Source of the DNA: Johnsonella ignava ATCC 51276 | Lineage (GTDB): Bacteria; Bacillota; Clostridia; Lachnospirales; Lachnospiraceae | Direction: 5' to 3' | Assembly (NCBI RefSeq): GCF_000235445.1 | Contig: NZ_JH378832.1 | Coordinates: forward strand, 234,582 to 298,581 | Length of the DNA: 64,000 nt | Shown: positions 15,604-25,068 of the stretch, in pieces | How the letters are laid out: each line of letters begins with the position of its first letter | How positions within the stretch are numbered: the stretch's first letter is position 1 | Program-made: the position numbers and the translations under genes | Notes under the pieces: model-generated | Database searches by the model: none | Seen by the model: the letters and a program-made list of their open reading frames with translations, nothing else | What the model was told of the DNA's origin: nothing

Positions 15604-16533
15604 CTACTGCCTTGTCATATATACTACTCTGTCATTATATGCCAAGTCCTTTACAACCTTTATATCACTAAACCCGTGTTTATCAAATAAATCTTTAACC
15701 TGCTCTGCCTGCCGTGAGCCTATCTCAAGATAAATTCTTCCGCCATGAGCCATATAATCGCCTGCCTTTTGTGCAATTATCCTGTAAAAATACAGCCCGT
15801 CCTCATGCCCGTCAAGTGCAGACACAGGCTCATGTTGCGCAACTTCAGGCATAAGTTTTTGTATATCGGCACTTTTTATATATGGCGGATTACTGACTAT
15901 TATATCAAGCATATGAGGCATATCCGGATTATTAAACATATCACTTTCTATAAAAGTAATATCCGCCATATTATATCTTGCATTTTTTACAGCCGTATCA
16001 AGTGCCTGCCTTGAAATATCCGAAGCATAAACCTCATCAAAACCGCCAGCCTTTTTTAAGGTTACAGCAATTATGCCTGAACCGGTGCAAAGATCTAAAA
16101 GCCTTTTTGTACCGCTTTTTTCAGATTTATAGTTTTCTTTTTTATATACTGTATTTTCAGCCTCTTCCCTCGACATATTCATCTTCATAATACGTTTTTC
16201 ATTATTCAGTACGGTTTCAACTAAAATCTCAGTATCAAATCTGGGTATAAGCACAGACGGGTTTACAAAAAAATCCATTCCGCAGAAATTCTGCACACCT
16301 GTTATATATTGAAGCGGTGTATGTGAAGCCCTCTTTTTTATAAGCTTTCTGTATCTTTGCAGCAAAACGGCATCATCAATCTTATTATTAAGCTTAAGGC
16401 AAAAATCATTTAAGCTTATATTAAAAACATACAGAAGCAGAAGCTTTGCATCAATTTCAGCATCCTCTATACCTGCCAATAAAAGTTCCGTCTTTCCCTC
16501 ATTATATAGTCCTGCGTAGGTAATATTTTTCAT
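15604..16533 (-). CDS. prmC: Peptide chain release factor N5-glutamine methyltransferase
   Basis: 309 residues. SAM-binding motif LLDLCTGSGIIAVTL near residue 140 and the catalytic NPPYI motif in IVSNPPYIKSADI near 210 define the HemK/PrmC family. It methylates the glutamine of the GGQ motif in RF1 and RF2. The N-terminal helical domain contains the RASHTPLQYITG substrate-contact motif near residue 72. A short basic insertion around 118-138 lies before the SAM site. Directly upstream of prfA. Confidence 0.95.
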   Translation of the reverse strand: MKNITYAGLYNEGKTELLLAGIEDAEIDAKLLLLYVFNISLNDFCLKLNNKIDDAVLLQRYRKLIKKRASHTPLQYITGVQNFCGMDFFVNPSVLIPRFDTEILVETVLNNEKRIMKMNMSREEAENTVYKKENYKSEKSGTKRLLDLCTGSGIIAVTLKKAGGFDEVYASDISRQALDTAVKNARYNMADITFIESDMFNNPDMPHMLDIIVSNPPYIKSADIQKLMPEVAQHEPVSALDGHEDGLYFYRIIAQKAGDYMAHGGRIYLEIGSRQAEQVKDLFDKHGFSDIKVVKDLAYNDRVVYMTRQ

Positions 16534-16608
16534 AATAGTTTATTCATCTTATAAAATATCCTTATATAACTGCCTGTATCACATTAAAGGCGGCTGTTTT
16601 AAGTATAC

Positions 16609-17547
16609 CTAGTCTTCTTTTTTAAAATTTTCTTCAAGGTATTTTTTCCAGTCAAATACCGATTCAACCGCACATATTGCAACCTCAACCATATCGCTTG
16701 TAGGTTCCTTTACTGTAAGTCCCTGCATCCACATACCCGGTCTGCTGAGTATATTTACAAGTCTTGAATCGCTCCTGCCTGCAAGGCTTAAAAATTCAAA
16801 ACTTACACCTGCTATAACAGGTATCAGAAGGAGCCTTGTAATGAGCCTTAAAGCTATGGTATCAACCCTTATTGCCATAAAAAATACTATGCTTATAAGC
16901 ATAACTATTATTATAAAGCTTGTACCGCATCTTTTATGTTCCTTTGACGACTTCATAACATTCTCTACATTAAGCTCAAGACCGTTCTCAACGCAATTTA
17001 TACATTTATGTTCAGCACCGTGATACATAAATGTACGCCTTATCTCTTCAAATCTTGATATAAGCATAATATAAAGAACAAATATCAAAATCCTCACTGC
17101 ACCTTCAAACAGTGCCGCAATATAGTAATTATTATATACACGCCTCAATAAGCCTCCAAGAAACGCCGGAATCAGCAGAAATATCCCTATTGCTGCAAGT
17201 ATTGAAAATACCGTTGTAATTCCCATAATCACGGATTCAGCTTTTTTTCCGAATACTTTATCAAAAAAAAGCTCCAATTTTGACGGCTTGCTGTTTTCAT
17301 CATCTTCAAAAAAACTTGCAGAATATGACAGTGATCTCATGCCTATGATCATAGAATCTGCAAATGCAAATATTCCTCTTACAAACATTAATCCTAAAAA
17401 AGGATGTTTTTTTGACATACTTACATAAATATCTTTCTTTACCTCTATATTGCCGTCAGGTTTTCTTACGGCAGTCGCATAATCATTTCCGTTTCTCATC
17501 ATTATGCCCTCAATAACAGCCTGACCGCCTATGCCTGAATATTTCAA
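16609..17547 (-). CDS. DUF1385 membrane protein (YqhQ-like)
   Basis: 312 residues beginning MKYSGIGGQAVIEGIMMRNG, the diagnostic start of DUF1385. A YHGAEHKCINCVENG motif lies near residue 175 and SFEFLSLAGR near 250. About four membrane helices are predicted (roughly 105-130, 145-165, 205-225, 228-250). The family is widespread in Firmicutes beside rpmE and prmC/prfA, as here; its biochemical role is not established. The conserved His/Cys residues hint at metal or redox chemistry. Confidence 0.9.
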   Translation of the reverse strand: MKYSGIGGQAVIEGIMMRNGNDYATAVRKPDGNIEVKKDIYVSMSKKHPFLGLMFVRGIFAFADSMIIGMRSLSYSASFFEDDENSKPSKLELFFDKVFGKKAESVIMGITTVFSILAAIGIFLLIPAFLGGLLRRVYNNYYIAALFEGAVRILIFVLYIMLISRFEEIRRTFMYHGAEHKCINCVENGLELNVENVMKSSKEHKRCGTSFIIIVMLISIVFFMAIRVDTIALRLITRLLLIPVIAGVSFEFLSLAGRSDSRLVNILSRPGMWMQGLTVKEPTSDMVEVAICAVESVFDWKKYLEENFKKED

Positions 17548-17625
17548 TTCAATTACTCCTGTTATAATAATTATGCAGTCAATAATGACTGCCCGATTTA
17601 TAGGTTAACAAGTTTCTATATATGT

Positions 17626-17660
17626 AAAAAGAGCCGGGTCATATTTATACTGATATGCCC
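17626..17660 (-). terminator. Probable terminator downstream of rpmE
   Basis: On the minus strand GGGCATAT and ATATGACCC form an eight-base-pair stem and are followed by GGCTCTTTTTA. It lies about 20 bp after the rpmE stop. Confidence 0.5.
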
Positions 17661-17681
17661 AACCCTTATAGCCTGTAAAAC

Positions 17682-17888
17682 CTATTCTGCTTTAACTCCA
17701 TACTTACGATTGAACTTATCAATACGTCCACGGGCAATAGCCGTTTTCTGCTGCCCTGTATAAAATGAATGGCATTTTGAGCAAATCTCCACATGTATAT
17801 CCTCTTTAGTAGAACCTGTTACAAATGTATTTCCACAGTTACAGGTTACTGTAGCCTGATAATAATTTGGATGTATATCTTTTTTCAT
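17682..17888 (-). CDS. rpmE: 50S ribosomal protein L31 (zinc-binding form)
   Basis: 68 residues starting MKKDIHPNYYQATVTCNCGN. Four cysteines (C16, C18, C37, C40 in TCNCGNTF and ICSKCHSFYTG) form the zinc site of the C+ type L31, which implies a zinc-replete default. It sits at the large-subunit central protuberance. A strong AGGAG site precedes it. Confidence 0.97.
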   Translation of the reverse strand: MKKDIHPNYYQATVTCNCGNTFVTGSTKEDIHVEICSKCHSFYTGQQKTAIARGRIDKFNRKYGVKAE

Positions 17889-17984
17889 CTTTATTCTCCT
17901 CTATTTTTTATTCTTAAATATAATCATTTACATAATTGAAAAAAGCTAAACAAGTATACCACAGTAAATAATTAAGTGCAAGTG

Positions 17985-18881
17985 CTATTGATCAAGTTCA
18001 TCAAGTTTCTTAAACCTGTTTCCTATGGCATATACACTTACTATGGGAGAAACCTCCATAAACACATCAGGATAATGTTCGGCAAGAAATCTCCTTATCA
18101 CTGCCGACTGGTTAGGTGTACATATACAGGTAACCATCTTTTTCTTTTCATTTGTATAGGCACCGATTATATCATGTATAGTAACTCCTCTGTTAAGTTC
18201 ATGTATTATAAACTCTGCGATTTCCTTATGATTATGGCTGATTATAGATACCTTGTAAAGCTTTGATCTGAAGCCGAACAGAATGTAATCCATAACATAT
18301 ATATATATTACATGATTTACAAGTGCATAAAGAGCTATATCCTTACCAAATACAAATCCCTGCAGTATTATTATTATGCCGTCCACTACAAGCAGTATTC
18401 TGCTCACACTTACATTCTTAAGTACTCTCTTGTTTAATATTTTTGCGATTGAGTCGGTTCCTCCGAAGCTGTATCCTCGCCTTAGCACAAGCCCTGCACC
18501 TACTCCATAAAATATGGAAAAATATATGCAGACTAAAAACATCTCACCCCTGACAAATACAAAATCACGTATTGCACTTATACTGTTCATACATAGAAGC
18601 AGTGTAGGGTAGAATATTGATACAAATAATATCTTAACAAAATCCTTTTTGCTTAAAAAAAACAACGAACTTATAAGTATTGCAATACTGAATATATAAT
18701 ATACATATGTATAATTTATACCTGTATATTTCTGTGCTATAAGTGCAAGTCCGGTAATTCCGCTTGTTGAAAGAGCGTTAGGTACAAGTATATTGTTTAT
18801 GGAAAATGCCGTGATTGTACAACCTGCAACTATTGCCGCAATATCTTTAAAAAGCATGTTATTTATCAATTTTTTCAACAT
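17985..18881 (-). CDS. YitT family membrane protein with C-terminal DUF2179 domain
   Basis: 298 residues. The N-terminal two-thirds hold five or six membrane helices with SINNILVPNALSTSGITGLA and the FGGTDSIAKIL motif typical of YitT. The C-terminal ~80 residues (RGVTIHDIIGAYTNEKKKMV, IRRFLAEHYPDVFMEVSP) form the DUF2179 cytoplasmic domain. The family is common in Firmicutes and its transport role is unproven. Confidence 0.88.
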   Translation of the reverse strand: MLKKLINNMLFKDIAAIVAGCTITAFSINNILVPNALSTSGITGLALIAQKYTGINYTYVYYIFSIAILISSLFFLSKKDFVKILFVSIFYPTLLLCMNSISAIRDFVFVRGEMFLVCIYFSIFYGVGAGLVLRRGYSFGGTDSIAKILNKRVLKNVSVSRILLVVDGIIIILQGFVFGKDIALYALVNHVIYIYVMDYILFGFRSKLYKVSIISHNHKEIAEFIIHELNRGVTIHDIIGAYTNEKKKMVTCICTPNQSAVIRRFLAEHYPDVFMEVSPIVSVYAIGNRFKKLDELDQ

Positions 18882-19243
18882 AATACAAGATCCTCCATAC
18901 GGTTTACTGACAGCTTTATACAGTATGACAAAAAGGCAGCATACAGGTCAGTATTTACCGAAACATATTTCAAAATCTGGAGTTTTAAAGACAGCCATCT
19001 TATAAATCCCAAATTCCACACAGCACTATATCACAAAGTTTGTATTTTGGCGATAGATAGCGGCAAACTTTTATATTTTTTTATATTTACTTATGATATT
19101 TATTAAACGATTGAAGTTAGAAAGTTCTTAACAAGTACACATTTTAGTGATATTATAATCTCTATTAGCAAATATTTTAAGTTGAACTAAACTATATTAT
19201 ATATTTTAAAGTCATAAGTTTGCATTTTATTAAAGGAGGTATT
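18882..19243. other. Divergent intergenic region between the YitT and phospholipase-like genes
   Basis: About 360 bp without a coding frame. A TATAAT-like box near 19153 could serve the rightward gene. I saw no strong hairpin or repeat. Confidence 0.35.
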
Positions 19244-20221
19244 ATGCCCGGATTTACAACACACTATATACTCGGAGTTAAAGCCTACAATGACCTTGCT
19301 CCAGGCAGACTTAAATTTATAATAGCAAAATATCGCTGGCTTTACCAGCTCGGTGTACAGGGACCTGATATGTTTTTTTACAATGTGCCTACCGTACGCC
19401 ATAAAGATTACAGAAATATCGGCTCATATATGCATGAAGCACATTCAAATGATTTTTTTGCAAATGCACTTGATGAGATAGGCAGGATAGGATCCCGTCA
19501 GAAAACCGAACAGGCTTTAAGCTATATAGCCGGTTTTATGACTCATTATATAGGCGATTATATATGCCACCCTTTTGTTTATGGACGCATACGCCATAAT
19601 CCCGCCGCTCCCAGCAATTATACGCACGGGCTTCATGCAAAACTTGAAAATGATATTGATGCTATATTTCTTAAAAAATACAAGAAAAAAAAGCCTTCAG
19701 AATTTAATCAGGCGGCGACCATATGCCTGAACGGTTTTGAAACACAGTTTATATCGGATTTTTTGTCAAAAATTATAAATATTACATTTTACCCTTTATC
19801 ATACAAAAATAATTTTCAGGTTACACCCGGGATTATACACCGCTCAATATCTGCAATGCGCTTTGGATGCAAAACTCTTGCAGACCCTACCGGAAAGAAA
19901 AAGTACGGTATTGCAAAACTTGAAAATATATTTTTAAAAAGTCCTATTGCGGCACATAAGATAGTGGTTGATTATGTAGAAGATTACAGACAGAGCCTAA
20001 ATCTTGACCATGAAGTATGGATAAACCCCTGGGATAAAAGTTTAGCCTCAACGCAGAGCTTCCCTGAACTTTTTAATTTATCATTAAAAAAATGTCATGA
20101 TATATTCTATATTTTAAATGAAGATATTAAAAATATAGATGAAATTAAAAATCATGACTTTCATAAGCTTCTTAAAGAGCTTGGCAACTATTCATATCAC
20201 AGCGGACTGGAGCTTAAATAA
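19244..20221 (+). CDS. Zinc-dependent phospholipase C family protein
   Basis: The start is the ATG at 19244, which has AAAGGAGGT eight bases upstream; a longer frame from 19220 lacks this. About 325 residues. The N-terminus MPGFTTHYILGVKAYNDL, then YQLGVQGPDMFFY, the H-x3-D motif THYIGDYICHPFVY near 108 and THGLHAKLENDID near 130 match the zinc-dependent phospholipase C/S1-P1 nuclease-like family seen in Clostridia. No signal peptide is present, so it probably acts inside the cell; substrate unknown. It stands alone on the plus strand with its own terminator. Confidence 0.82.
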   Translation: MPGFTTHYILGVKAYNDLAPGRLKFIIAKYRWLYQLGVQGPDMFFYNVPTVRHKDYRNIGSYMHEAHSNDFFANALDEIGRIGSRQKTEQALSYIAGFMTHYIGDYICHPFVYGRIRHNPAAPSNYTHGLHAKLENDIDAIFLKKYKKKKPSEFNQAATICLNGFETQFISDFLSKIINITFYPLSYKNNFQVTPGIIHRSISAMRFGCKTLADPTGKKKYGIAKLENIFLKSPIAAHKIVVDYVEDYRQSLNLDHEVWINPWDKSLASTQSFPELFNLSLKKCHDIFYILNEDIKNIDEIKNHDFHKLLKELGNYSYHSGLELK

Positions 20222-20258
20222 GAATTTTTAATGGGGCTCTAAAGACTGCCGTATTCAA

Positions 20259-20304
20259 ACAATTCCTATACCGGGCATTACCGGTTTTCAGGAGTTGTTT
20301 TTTA
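20259..20304 (+). terminator. Rho-independent terminator of the phospholipase-like gene
   Basis: An outer stem CAATTCCT/AGGAGTTG with an inner stem ACCGG/CCGGT is followed by a run of seven T. Confidence 0.8.
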
Positions 20305-20348
20305 TAATAAACAGTAGTTTTACAGCCCCTTTGATACTTCAGCACAGC

Positions 20349-21608
20349 TTACTTAAGCCTTATAGTCTTAATCTTTGCAGCCCCTATAAGCACAAATTCA
20401 TTCGGGGCATTTCCCTTCAAGCACTTAAGCACCTGAAAATCAAGCTCCCCTTTATATTTTTCAACTCCGTACATATTATAGATAAGAGCGGAATTATCAT
20501 TATATAAAAATATGTATCCGGAATCCATATCAAAATATTTATAGTCATAATCAAAATCCTTTTCAAGGAGTTTTGTCCCTGAAGCATCATAAACCAAAAG
20601 TTTATTTGCAGACTCGCCTGAATGATTTTTAAGTATAACTGCCACTTTATCCTTGTTTCTGCATATACTTTTTGCCTCGGAATCAAATATTTCCTGCTTT
20701 ACAAGCTCCGGAGAAAGCAGGTTTTTTGAAGAAAAGAAATATATGCCCGTATCGGCAACCGCATAAGAATGTGTACTGTCAGTAAACTGTACTCTTGCTA
20801 TAAGACTTGATGCAAAGGGCTCATCAATTCCGCCGACAACTCTGTTTTTCATACTCTTGCCTTTTTCAGAAAAATCATAAAATACAACTCTGCCCTTCAT
20901 ATCGGCACCTTCAATATACTGAAATGCCGCTATAAGCTGTGTTCCGTCAGGTGAAAGTGAAAGATCCACAGGATATCCATCACCCTTTAATATAGTTTCA
21001 ACCGATATATCAATACTCTCTCCAGTTTTTTTAAAGTATCCTATCCTTGCAGTACCTGAACCCTCCATAATAACTGCGGTTACTCCTTTTGATGATAATG
21101 CAACCCTTGTTATAGGAAGTATAGTCTTTGCCTCTCCGATTTTTTTGTTTTTATCAAATATACACAGCACACTGCCCATTTTATCAGCAACAACCGCATA
21201 ATCGCCATTTATAACTACGGCAGGATTTTTCATCTCATAACTTTCAATCCATACCTCTTTCCCCGATTTATCCAAAAACACAATTCCATCTTTTGAATAT
21301 TTCAGTATACCATTTCCGAACTCCGTATAACCCACGGTACTTCCTTTAGTTATATCATTTTCAGAAATCACGGTATAATTTGTATATTTTGAATACCTTG
21401 AATATAATTTCCATGCCCAATAAAGCCCGGCTATAAAAATAGGTATCAAAAGGAGAAGCAGAAGCCTTTTTTTATTATACTCTACAGCAGCACCTCCGCT
21501 TGAGGATTTTTTGACATGTCTTTCCTCATATCCTTTATCTTCCCCTGTGTCAATCATATTCTGCTTTAACTGCTTTTTCCTGAATTCCCTGTTTTCAAAG
21601 TCTGACAT
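20349..21608 (-). CDS. DUF5711 family membrane-anchored beta-propeller-like protein
   Basis: 419 residues: a charged cytoplasmic N-terminus, one membrane helix (about 48-66, RLLLLLLIPIFIAGLYWAW) and an extracytoplasmic domain made of repeated strands with KSGKEVW, LSPDGTQLIAAFQY and YAVADTGIYFF-type blades. This matches the DUF5711 / PQQ-like propeller proteins of Lachnospiraceae. Function unknown; a scaffold or binding role is plausible. It starts 3 bp after the stop of the coiled-coil membrane protein at 21612-22706, so they are probably partners. Confidence 0.75.
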   Translation of the reverse strand: MSDFENREFRKKQLKQNMIDTGEDKGYEERHVKKSSSGGAAVEYNKKRLLLLLLIPIFIAGLYWAWKLYSRYSKYTNYTVISENDITKGSTVGYTEFGNGILKYSKDGIVFLDKSGKEVWIESYEMKNPAVVINGDYAVVADKMGSVLCIFDKNKKIGEAKTILPITRVALSSKGVTAVIMEGSGTARIGYFKKTGESIDISVETILKGDGYPVDLSLSPDGTQLIAAFQYIEGADMKGRVVFYDFSEKGKSMKNRVVGGIDEPFASSLIARVQFTDSTHSYAVADTGIYFFSSKNLLSPELVKQEIFDSEAKSICRNKDKVAVILKNHSGESANKLLVYDASGTKLLEKDFDYDYKYFDMDSGYIFLYNDNSALIYNMYGVEKYKGELDFQVLKCLKGNAPNEFVLIGAAKIKTIRLK

Positions 21609-21611
21609 AGG

Positions 21612-22706
21612 CTACTCATCCATCTGGTTTCTATATTCTTCTATGGCTTCATCAAGGTTTGTAACAATAGCCCTATCCATTATATCACTTAATATATCTA
21701 TTTTTTCAACATCTAAAAATTCTTCGCCAAGATAAATACCGAAATTATCTTCAACATACGCATTTTTTTCATCAAGTCTTGTTCGTACATGTCTAAGCTC
21801 ATCCGATGTAGCTTTAAACAACTTGCTGAGGCGATCTATTTCAGGCTGAAACTGTGCATTTATCTCATCCGTGATTATATCCTGTCTCACGGTATCAAAA
21901 GCATTCAGTGCCTCCTGCCTTACATTTTCGGCTTCCTCAATCGCCTGCTCCAGATGAGCTATTTCATCGTCAAATGATGCAAGATCATAGTTTTTTTCAT
22001 CTTTATCATTTACAATACTTTTTGATATAACTCTGATTTTTTTTATATTGTCGTCAATACTCTTTCTAAGTATCTCTCCGTCCTTAAGTATGCTTAAGTT
22101 TTTAATCATGGTCATATTTGCAATTATAAGATAACTTCCGCCAAATATTATTATATCTGCAAGTATTATTATAATAAGATTCTCAATTTTTTTATCCTCA
22201 AGCATATAGTATATAAATGCAGGAATTGCCACAAGGCATATAATCGCTGCGGTAAGTATGCTTAAATAGTCGGCAGGCTTATTCGGAAAATACATAGTAT
22301 AATAAAGGTCAGTATTACAGAAAGCCGGAACTTTATTGCTTGCAAACATATCCCTTATCATAATTTTTAAGTTCCTGTTTTCAGTTCTTAAATCTATGGT
22401 TTCTTCATTTATCCTTTCCTTTATCCCCTGATTTTTAGCTTTCTCACGAGCCGCTCTGACTCTTTTTAAATCTACTCTATGTTTTTTTATAATGTCATCA
22501 TACTTTTTGCATATATCATTTCTGCCTTCTTTTATATTTGAAGCGATCGTATCGCTGCACACCTTTTGCTCATGCTTTATATCTGCGCTAAGACCTGCCT
22601 CTTCCTTAACCAGACGTTTTTCCTCAGAAGTAAGGACATCAAGTTCTTCAACTGCCCGTCTTGCATCTGCAAAAAAAAGCTTATAATCACTTATAGGCTG
22701 TGGCAT
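21612..22706 (-). CDS. Hypothetical coiled-coil protein with two central membrane helices
   Basis: 364 residues. The N-terminal ~110 residues and the region about 205-330 are rich in E, K and D with heptad-like spacing (probable coiled coils). Two adjacent hydrophobic helices lie near 148-168 and 174-198 with a short KKIE turn between them. I do not recognise the family. It is co-directional and nearly contiguous with the DUF5711 gene, suggesting a membrane assembly with cytoplasmic coiled coils. Confidence 0.75.
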   Translation of the reverse strand: MPQPISDYKLFFADARRAVEELDVLTSEEKRLVKEEAGLSADIKHEQKVCSDTIASNIKEGRNDICKKYDDIIKKHRVDLKRVRAAREKAKNQGIKERINEETIDLRTENRNLKIMIRDMFASNKVPAFCNTDLYYTMYFPNKPADYLSILTAAIICLVAIPAFIYYMLEDKKIENLIIIILADIIIFGGSYLIIANMTMIKNLSILKDGEILRKSIDDNIKKIRVISKSIVNDKDEKNYDLASFDDEIAHLEQAIEEAENVRQEALNAFDTVRQDIITDEINAQFQPEIDRLSKLFKATSDELRHVRTRLDEKNAYVEDNFGIYLGEEFLDVEKIDILSDIMDRAIVTNLDEAIEEYRNQMDE

Positions 22707-22756
22707 CTAAGAATCTCCTTTCACTTTCATATCAGATTTAAACTTTTAGTATGATC

Positions 22757-24112
22757 TTAAACGGAAAGCCTTTTTAAAAGCTGCTCTCTTTCATTTTCAT
22801 AACCGGGCTTACCCAAAAGTGCAAACATATTTTTCTTATAACTTTCAACTCCCGGCTGATTAAACGGATTTACTCCAAGTATATATCCGCTTATACCACA
22901 TGCAGCCTCAAAAAAATAAAACAACTGCCCAAGACAGTATGCATCCTGTTTAGCTATATTTATCGAAAGTACCGGAACACCTCCGTCAGTATGTGCAAGT
23001 ATAGTTCCTGACATAGCGGACTTATTTACAAAATCAATACTTTTTCCTGCCAGATAATTCATGCCGTCCGTATCTTTTTCTTCCTTGTTTATAAAAATCT
23101 GTTCAGGGCTCTCATCAATAGAAACAACAGTTTCAAATACAATTCTTGAACCGTCCTGTATATACTGCCCCATAGAGTGCAAATCTGTAGTCAAGTCAAC
23201 CGCTGCCGGAAATATTCCCTTTTGTTCCTTTCCTTCACTCTCACCAAAAAGCTGTTTCCACCATTCTGACAGACTATGCAGTCCGGGTTCATAATTTGCT
23301 ATGATTTCAACCGTCTTGCCTTTCCTAAGCAGTATATTTCTTACCGAGGCATATAATGCAGCCGGATTGCTTTCATAAGGCTCCTTGATTAAACTTTCTC
23401 TCATCACTGCGGCACCGTCAATCAAAGCTTTTATATCAATACCTGCGGCTGCTATGGGAAGCAGGCCTACTGCCGTAAGCACTGAAAACCTTCCTCCTAT
23501 ATCGTCAGGCACTGTAAAAGTTTCATAGCCCTCATCATCCGCAAGCTTTTTAAGTGCTCCACAGCTTTTGTCGGTTGTGGCATAAATCCTTTTTACAGCC
23601 TCATCCTTTCCGTACCTTTGCTCAAGCATTTCTTTAAATATCCTGAATGCTATCGCAGGCTCTGTGGTGGTTCCCGACTTTGATATTACATTTATTGAAA
23701 AATCCTTACCTTCAAGATAACCCTTAAGATCTGCAAGATATTTTGAAGATATTGAATTGCCGCAAAATATAATCTGCGGATACCCTCTCTTTTTTGCATC
23801 AAGCAGGTTGTAAAAACTGTTTGTAAGAAACTCTATCGCTGCTCTTGCCCCTAGATAGGAACCCCCTATACCTATTACAAGAAACACTTGTGAATCAAGG
23901 CTTATCTTATGTGCCGCCTGCTTAATCCTGTTAAATTCCTCTTTGTCGTAATTTACAGGAAGATCTATCCAACCAAGATAATCTTTTCCCGCACCGGATT
24001 TATCTAAAAGCGTTTTCAGTGCCGTCTGCACAGCCGGCTTAAAATACTCAATCTCATCTTTTGATATAAACCTATTTGCCCTTGAATAATCAAATGTAAG
24101 GCTTTTTTCCAT
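22757..24112 (-). CDS. pgi: Glucose-6-phosphate isomerase
   Basis: 451 residues, the short bacterial form. SIS-fold signatures GIGGSYLGARAAIEF near residue 82 and VISKSGTTTEPAIAF near 145, the catalytic region SEWWKQLFGESEGK near 290 and the late motif with GVNPFNQPGVESYK near 415 are intact. It interconverts glucose-6-phosphate and fructose-6-phosphate in glycolysis. Stands as a single gene between mtnN and the coiled-coil protein. Confidence 0.97.
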   Translation of the reverse strand: MEKSLTFDYSRANRFISKDEIEYFKPAVQTALKTLLDKSGAGKDYLGWIDLPVNYDKEEFNRIKQAAHKISLDSQVFLVIGIGGSYLGARAAIEFLTNSFYNLLDAKKRGYPQIIFCGNSISSKYLADLKGYLEGKDFSINVISKSGTTTEPAIAFRIFKEMLEQRYGKDEAVKRIYATTDKSCGALKKLADDEGYETFTVPDDIGGRFSVLTAVGLLPIAAAGIDIKALIDGAAVMRESLIKEPYESNPAALYASVRNILLRKGKTVEIIANYEPGLHSLSEWWKQLFGESEGKEQKGIFPAAVDLTTDLHSMGQYIQDGSRIVFETVVSIDESPEQIFINKEEKDTDGMNYLAGKSIDFVNKSAMSGTILAHTDGGVPVLSINIAKQDAYCLGQLFYFFEAACGISGYILGVNPFNQPGVESYKKNMFALLGKPGYENEREQLLKRLSV

Positions 24113-24169
24113 CTCAGATACCTCCGTGATATTTTCTGCATAAATTTAATTATATCACAATATATATAC

Positions 24170-24880
24170 TTATAAAAGATTCTTAATGTCAAGCTTTTTT
24201 ACAACTTCAATTGTAAGCCTGCTGCAATGTGTTATCGCTCCCGCTTCAAACTCCGAATAATCCATACTTGCAGAGGCATCCGCCTTGTCGGAGACTGCTC
24301 TTATTATAACAAAAGGTACTTTATTGAGATAGGATACCTGTGCAATTGCACCTCCCTCCATCTCTGCACAAAGTGCATTAAATTCATCGCTTATATTTTT
24401 TTTAATTTCAAAGTCGGATACAAATATATCACCGGTAGCGATCCTGCCTATGTAAGCCGAAATATCCGGATTGACATTCTTACAGCACTTATATGCAAGT
24501 TCTGCAAGATAAGTGCTTGCCTCAAAGGCAAGTGTATCCATTCTCGGTATCTGACCCGGTTTGTAGCCGAAGCCTGTCGCATCTACATCATGCTGAACGG
24601 CATCGTTTGATATCACTATATCTCCTATATCGATATAGTTTGCCAAACCTCCTGCTATACCTGTATTTATTATCGCATCGGCTTTATAAACACTTATAAT
24701 AATCTGTGTACATAAAGCTGCATTTACCTTGCCTATACCACAATGTACAAGTACCGCCTCTTTATCATAAAGCATGCCCTTATGGTAAAGCATACCTGCC
24801 AGGGTTTCGCTTTGAACTTCCTTTAGATACGGCTTTATCCTTGCGATTTCTTCCTCCATGGCACCTATTATACCTATCAT
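24170..24880 (-). CDS. mtnN: 5'-methylthioadenosine/S-adenosylhomocysteine nucleosidase
   Basis: 236 residues. MIGIIGAMEEEIARIKPYL at the start, NTGIAGGL near 77, the SNDAVQHDVDATGFGY motif, MEGGAIAQV near 173 and the catalytic Asp in RAVSDKADASASMDY are all present. It cleaves adenine from methylthioadenosine and S-adenosylhomocysteine, feeding methionine salvage and the LuxS route. Confidence 0.96.
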   Translation of the reverse strand: MIGIIGAMEEEIARIKPYLKEVQSETLAGMLYHKGMLYDKEAVLVHCGIGKVNAALCTQIIISVYKADAIINTGIAGGLANYIDIGDIVISNDAVQHDVDATGFGYKPGQIPRMDTLAFEASTYLAELAYKCCKNVNPDISAYIGRIATGDIFVSDFEIKKNISDEFNALCAEMEGGAIAQVSYLNKVPFVIIRAVSDKADASASMDYSEFEAGAITHCSRLTIEVVKKLDIKNLL

Positions 24881-25068
24881 ATATTTAAATGCTGCCGATA
24901 TTTTTTAAAGATATTAAAAACATTGCAGACTTATAGCCTTTATTATCTGCAGCCTCTCCTTTTATTTTTTACTGTTTTTTTAAAGCAATATGCTCAAAGC
25001 CATTATAACATAATATTGATGTTATTATGTTGTTAGAAAAAAAATATTGAAATTGCATACATTCATCC